From positions 710,501-774,500 of the forward strand of contig JAXDDX010000005.1 of the NCBI GenBank assembly GCA_034670405.1: a DNA stretch of 64,000 nucleotides, read 5' to 3'. This stretch comes from Hoplostethus atlanticus. Lineage: Eukaryota > Chordata > Actinopteri > Trachichthyiformes > Trachichthyidae. The notes beneath the pieces are model-generated. The model worked only from the letters and a program-made list of their open reading frames with translations. It was not told the DNA's origin and did no database searches. This document shows positions 58,993 to 64,000 of this stretch, one piece after another; within the stretch, counting starts at the first letter, position 1; the number at the start of each line of letters is the position of its first letter. The position numbers and the translations under genes were made by a program.

Positions 58993-61189
58993 AACACAAC
59001 TTCAAACATGGAAGAGTGAGAGAGAGGAGGGAGAATGAGCACGAAGGGGAGAAAGAGGCTAGAAAGACAGGAGAGGAGGGGGGACAGGGAGGGTTCGAAA
59101 GGCTCTCCCAGAGGAGTAGCAAGCAGACTGAAAACACCGAACAGCGTTTTTGAAGATTTACACTTTGGCTCGTCGCTTCAATGTGCCGAACATTCAGCCA
59201 ATCTGTTAAAAGAAAAACAAATTACCCCTGGGGTCAGAGGCCACGGGGGGACCCTGGTCAAGACCTCCTCTGTTTCTCTCCACTTCAGCCTTGCTTCGCT
59301 GTTTGAAGACAGATTTCATTACAATAACACACTTAATCAAAGCCTGAATTCACTTTCTTCAAGACCGTCCCTCCTCCCTCTCGGCTGAGTGGAAATGACA
59401 TAATTTCTCAGATCTGCTTCTCAGCGGACTTGCTCACGGGGGAAAGTGGCAAAGTCGTGTAAACACCAAGGTGGTGAAGGTTAAGAGCTGTAAGGGTGGA
59501 GAACCACAACAAGATTTGCAGAACCAGTTCAGCAGCAAAAATACCCCAGACAAGTTGTTGCTCTGGCTTTGATGGAAGCTTTGAGGAAAAGTGATACCGG
59601 ATTTTTCTCCAATTGGTATGTATTTCAGTGGGCTGGTGTTGAATGAGGTTGAAATCTTTTATCCACCTTAGAGCCCTGCCATGACTTCTTAGAGTAAAGC
59701 CTCAGTCTTCTAGATTTTGAGGCGGGACTGGCTTGGTATTAATTATGGTCAAAATCTTGTGGCGTGAACCCACTGGAGATCTCTGCTGTACCTCAGCACC
59801 ATCTGCGAAGACCAGTTTGTTATTTCAACAGTTCCCTCCTCTTTAACCCCCTTGTCCCTCCCTCTTTCAGGCGGCCACTTTATCACGCTTGTGGCTCAAC
59901 TTGACCTTTAAGGGAGAAGTCATAACAACATCTCCCCTCAGACTTCAAATGGTGACTGCCACACTTGTTTTAACTCACCACTGGTCTGAGTCAAGCAATG
60001 AAAAAAAAAAAGAAACAAAACAGCAATGACACAGATTAACTGGACACGTAGGACAACAGGAATGAAAAATAAGACGCTGTTTTGCCTCTTAGTGACTCGT
60101 CCAACTGCTGTGACACTTGAGAAAACCCAGAGGGCCACATATGATGGTTTCAGACACATGGACTAGCCTTACAGTAACCATGTTCAACATGATGGACTTT
60201 CCTCTCTGTGTTTTTACAGTATTTAGTATTTACAGTAGGTGGCAAGGTAACAGTGGAGAAGGGGAAACCTACTATATGATGAAAAACAACCACTCCTCTA
60301 GGCCTAAAACTGCTCATTGTGTTCATTCAATTTTTCAGTCCTCTAGGGCATTTAAGAGCCATAATGGTGTCTAGTCCCTAATTTAAACAGGAAATAACAG
60401 CAGGGTCAGTGCATGAGAGTGGCCAATGCTTGCACATGTGTGAGTGGTTTGTGGCTGGTGTGCCAAGGTGACACAGAGCAGCAGAGAAACACAGAAAAAG
60501 GACTGAACTAATCTTTAAATCTAAAGTAGACAGTCAGTATTACAAAGTATAAAAAAACAAATGAAACTGCTTAATAATCTGATATCAACTATGTGAAATG
60601 TGATTCTATTAATCTAGTAGTTTCTTGACAGAGAAAAGGAATTTACAGCAAACCAAACAGCCATCCGTCTGTCACACAATATTAAAAAAAAAAGCCAATT
60701 ATGTTTTTATCTTTTTCTCCAATAAATCAGTCGTGCTTTTTGAGAACTCCTACACTCACCCTCAACAGTTGGCACTGACCAAAATAATTTGTCTAAAACC
60801 AACCAGAAACCCATCTGTCAAAGCTGTACATTTGGTGTGAAGGAAACATGAAGCACAGATCCCCAAGATATCGCTCCACCTTTCTCTTAAATCCCTGCGG
60901 ATATATAGGGATTAAGGCAGGCTGATGTTGGACAGCTAGCTTCCAGCACATTACTGGGCTCCGGCTATGTTACCAGACGGATCTGCTTACAGATAATTAA
61001 ACACTCATACTTCCACCAAGTTTTGATTATCGATATCATGACTCCATCTTATTAGATATGATCACAAAAGGACTACAAAGCATTTGTGTTCTGTGACTGT
61101 ACTATACATTGTCTGTTATCTGTTTGATTCACAGTCAGGATCATATCACCACAGCTCTTCCAACAACAGCTTTGGCCATGTGGCCTGAT

Positions 61190-61375
61190 ATTACCAAAAT
61201 ACAGCCGTTCATCCAAATTCTTTGGACATGACTTGACTAAAGTCATTAAGTTATAAGTTATGTGTAAATGACTTTGAGTGTTTATCCCAACAAATGTCCC
61301 AATCACTGATATAGCCAAACTACAATGATTCATCCAAATTCTTTGGATATGACTTGATTAAAGTTGCTGATATGG
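61190..61375. repeat. Imperfect direct duplication
   Basis: TTCATCCAAATTCTTTGGA plus CATGACTTGACTAAAGT (about 61208) recurs as TTCATCCAAATTCTTTGGA plus TATGACTTGATTAAAGT (about 61330), a spacing near 121 bp, with weaker similarity between. Confidence 0.75.
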
Positions 61376-63274
61376 CTTTGGTTTTCACAGTACATCCCTG
61401 CCTTGTGTCATCATGATTGCTAACAGAGCCATATTTGACCAAATACACTGACAGAACTAAGCTACAAATGATTAATCTAGAAGATGAACAGATATTTTAT
61501 TGACTTGATGATGTTTCTGACTGCCTATTCCTGCCTTATAACATCATGAACAGAAACCGCTCTATTCTTCTTTGGCCCAACGTCACCCACACTTGACTGT
61601 AGGACCACATAATCACAGGGGTGCTCACCTTGCAGTGGTCCCAGCGAGCTATGAAGACTGTTGAATGTAGTAGGTTTGATATGCTATGACGTTTTCAACA
61701 TCAAAGGGCACACTTGGCTGTAGGAGAGTGATATTACCACTGGGCTTACTGGCCCTGCCACGATCCGGTCTGCCTACATACCTTACAGCCTACAGGTGTT
61801 GTTGAATGTTGAACACATGATGACGCTTTGACATGATATGTTTTCTAAATCAGGACAATGCTTAAATCGTGACTAACCTAGATATAACGAGGAACACCTG
61901 TCTACTGAACCAAATATCAAAGGGTCAAAATGACGACTTTAAAATCCTACCAAACTGGAGACACACAGACCGTGTTGAGAACATGTACGATCTTATGACA
62001 AGATCAATACCACATGAATGCGGTGGAACTCAACTCCGATAGCTGACATGCCTGTGCGATGCTCACACTCCAATTTCCTGTTTTTGAAACACTGTCGCCC
62101 CTGCAGATTTGCCCGTTTCTATGGAAACTAGATGCGGAACCCAAACACAGGTCTGACACATTCAGAAATGGTGTGAACTTCTGAGAATCTCCTCCACCAC
62201 CCGCCCAAACTGTAAGTTATATTCAGTGAGTCAATCAAGCATCCAAACTCCACCATGGGTACGATGTAATGTCTACTGCCTGGTCCATTGCTTCATCCCA
62301 TCCCAGGAGAAATTCATTAGCGACAAAGTTTCCTGTAACAGACGCTTCACCGTCAGTCAGTCATAACTAAAACAATGACTATTAACTTCCTGGTAAACAG
62401 AGAGGCATTACCTCACTGGGGTGGCAAACTATCAAATGTCTGCTTTGATAATGTGGGTGTCAGTACACAGACGGTCAGAAACACATACAGTAGATAGGCA
62501 GAAAACTATTTCTCACTCACATACACACACGCACACACACACACACACCAAACGCCCTCCAACCCTACACACACCCCTGTCCTCTCTCAGACAGATGGAG
62601 TCACTCCTGCCACTGTAACCGCTGCCCGTCTACTGTCCTCTGGCAGGAATGTGCTTGGGTGCACATAACACAAATTAAGTGTCTGTCGGCGGTGAGGATG
62701 TAATCAACGTTCCTTGGTCCTGCGTGGACCGGCAGACAAAGCCGCAGTGGTCGTCTGCCCATTACTACCATTCCTTCATTCTTTCTCCCTCAGACTATAT
62801 TAGATTGGAAACATACAGTAGAGGTATAGACCACAACAGTAGCTTTCCACAGTAGTTTCCACTACAGGGCTTAATAGAGCCAGCCAGGTCTTAGAAAGTT
62901 AATTAGCACTAAATTTCACCCACATCAAATTTTTGAATCTTGTTAACAAGATGACATTTCAGCTCAGCTCAAGTTTTTAACTGCTTTTGATTTTATATTA
63001 TAAACATTGCGGAGTGGTGTGACAGGCCCCATTTGGCCCTACTGTGGAAAGAGGCCACTGAGTGCGCCACCCCATCTTCTGTATTGTTATCCCGGCAGAA
63101 GTGAAGGGGGGAGGATGTGGAACAGAGGACTGCCTTGTCTGGTGCAATGACTTTGGGACCAGGGAGCTAGCAGCCACCTAACAAATGAGAAACAGATTTA
63201 CACACAGACAACAAAACAAAAGGATATTTGGATATGGATTACTTTGTCCTCTAGAAAGAATGAATATAAGAGGG

Positions 63275-63277
<3 letters not shown>

Positions 63278-63305
<28 letters not shown>
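63278..63305. repeat. (GA)n microsatellite
   Basis: About fourteen GA units within a purine-rich stretch. Confidence 0.85.
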
Positions 63306-63310
<5 letters not shown>

Positions 63311-64000
63311 AAGACAAGCAGTGAGAGAGGAAAAAAAAGAGCGCAAATGAGTGAAAGAGAGAACAGAGAAAACACAATAGCATCCTTGCCAGTGCAGTGA
63401 GGGCTAACCCACGTAACATGAGGGAATTATGGTGGCTTTAACAGCTGTCTGCAACACTTCTCTCCTCCTTGGCCCCCTCACTCCGACAAAAGGAGGAGGG
63501 CAGCGCGACATCAAAGCCCATTTGCAAGTCTAAGAAGCGGTTTGGGTGCTGGAAGAAGGTACAGAGAGAAGGCATTGTGTGGGTCCGCGGTCGACAGTGG
63601 AGACGTTAAGAGGTTTATGCTTGACTAACATTGTTCCATAGCTGCTCTCTCTGGTTTCTACTGAGGCATCTTAGACATCCAGGGCCTCGAGGGTTCCAGG
63701 AGACGCAGACGCGGCAAGTGTTTGTACCGAGAGAAGGGAGCTGACAAAAGGAGTACTGTCTGAGAGGAGAGAGGTTTGGAAACCGCACGGCGGGGGGATG
63801 AGGGAGTCAGTGGTCGAGGACCCTCGGAAGGACAGACCCCTCATCCCAGTCTCAAAATGCAAAAAAACAAAACCCTGCCCCAGGCTTCTGTAAGGAGGGG
63901 ACGGTGGGAAGCTATTGTGACTGTACAAACATAAACACACTGTACATGCACATACAAGCATACACTGCACCCCTAGCATGTTCATCATACAGACACAGAT

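Larger units (their letters stand above)
57834..64000 (-). other. vps13b intron to the right edge
   Basis: More than 6 kb upstream of the first visible vps13b exon. No frame here joins in phase to that exon or resembles VPS13B as far as I can see. Contents: (AC)n at 57856-57910, (TG)n at 58140-58161, a 15-bp perfect inverted repeat at 58939-58992, an imperfect duplication near 61200-61370, a short CA tract near 62525-62548 and (GA)n at 63278-63305. The rest is unremarkable unique-looking sequence. Confidence 0.6.

Noticed and set aside
57834..64000. Further vps13b exons upstream
   Set aside because: Frames on the minus strand here are short, repeat-derived or lack similarity, and none is bounded by splice sites in the right phase.

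Overview
The window is nuclear DNA of a ray-finned fish; the species cannot be fixed from the sequence. It is intron-rich, has GT-AG splice sites, many (CA/TG)n microsatellites, and DNA transposons and SINE-like repeats of teleost type. Four protein-coding genes can be read through by exon assembly, and they keep the gene order of human 8q22.2. All gene names come from similarity recognised by eye to remembered vertebrate proteins, checked by reading frame continuity across every junction; no database search was run.

Layout, left to right. (1) 348-1466, minus: first three coding exons of spag1, a dynein-arm assembly factor of motile cilia; the gene continues off the left edge. (2) 1740-2013: compact head-to-head promoter shared by spag1 and fbxo43, containing a near-palindromic RFX X-box. 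(3) 3379-6606, plus: fbxo43 (Emi2/Erp1), the meiotic APC/C inhibitor, five coding exons, with an apparent frame slip in exon 4. (4) 7134-9850: a decayed IS630/Tc1/mariner-type transposon with clear terminal repeats and TA target duplication. (5) 10279-26127, plus: rgs22, 23 coding exons that join into one uninterrupted 1199-residue frame. Its large intron 13 hosts a 1.5-kb non-autonomous hAT element (16742-18242) built around a 21-bp minisatellite. (6) 26128-27476: convergent, possibly overlapping 3' ends of rgs22 and vps13b. (7) 27477-57833, minus: 22 exons encoding about the last 1366 residues of vps13b (COH1), a bridge-like lipid transfer protein; one exon carries a single surplus base. (8) 57834-64000: intron of vps13b with only repeats and no recognised exon.

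spag1, fbxo43 and rgs22 are all tied to cilia, testis or meiosis, so a shared germline or ciliated-cell chromatin domain is plausible; vps13b acts at the Golgi and is probably an unrelated neighbour. The strongest unexplained signals are the X-box at the shared promoter, the CCAAT-containing 21-bp array inside the hAT element, an inverted-repeat element inserted at a vps13b splice donor, and CA repeats starting directly at two splice donors in the two convergent genes.
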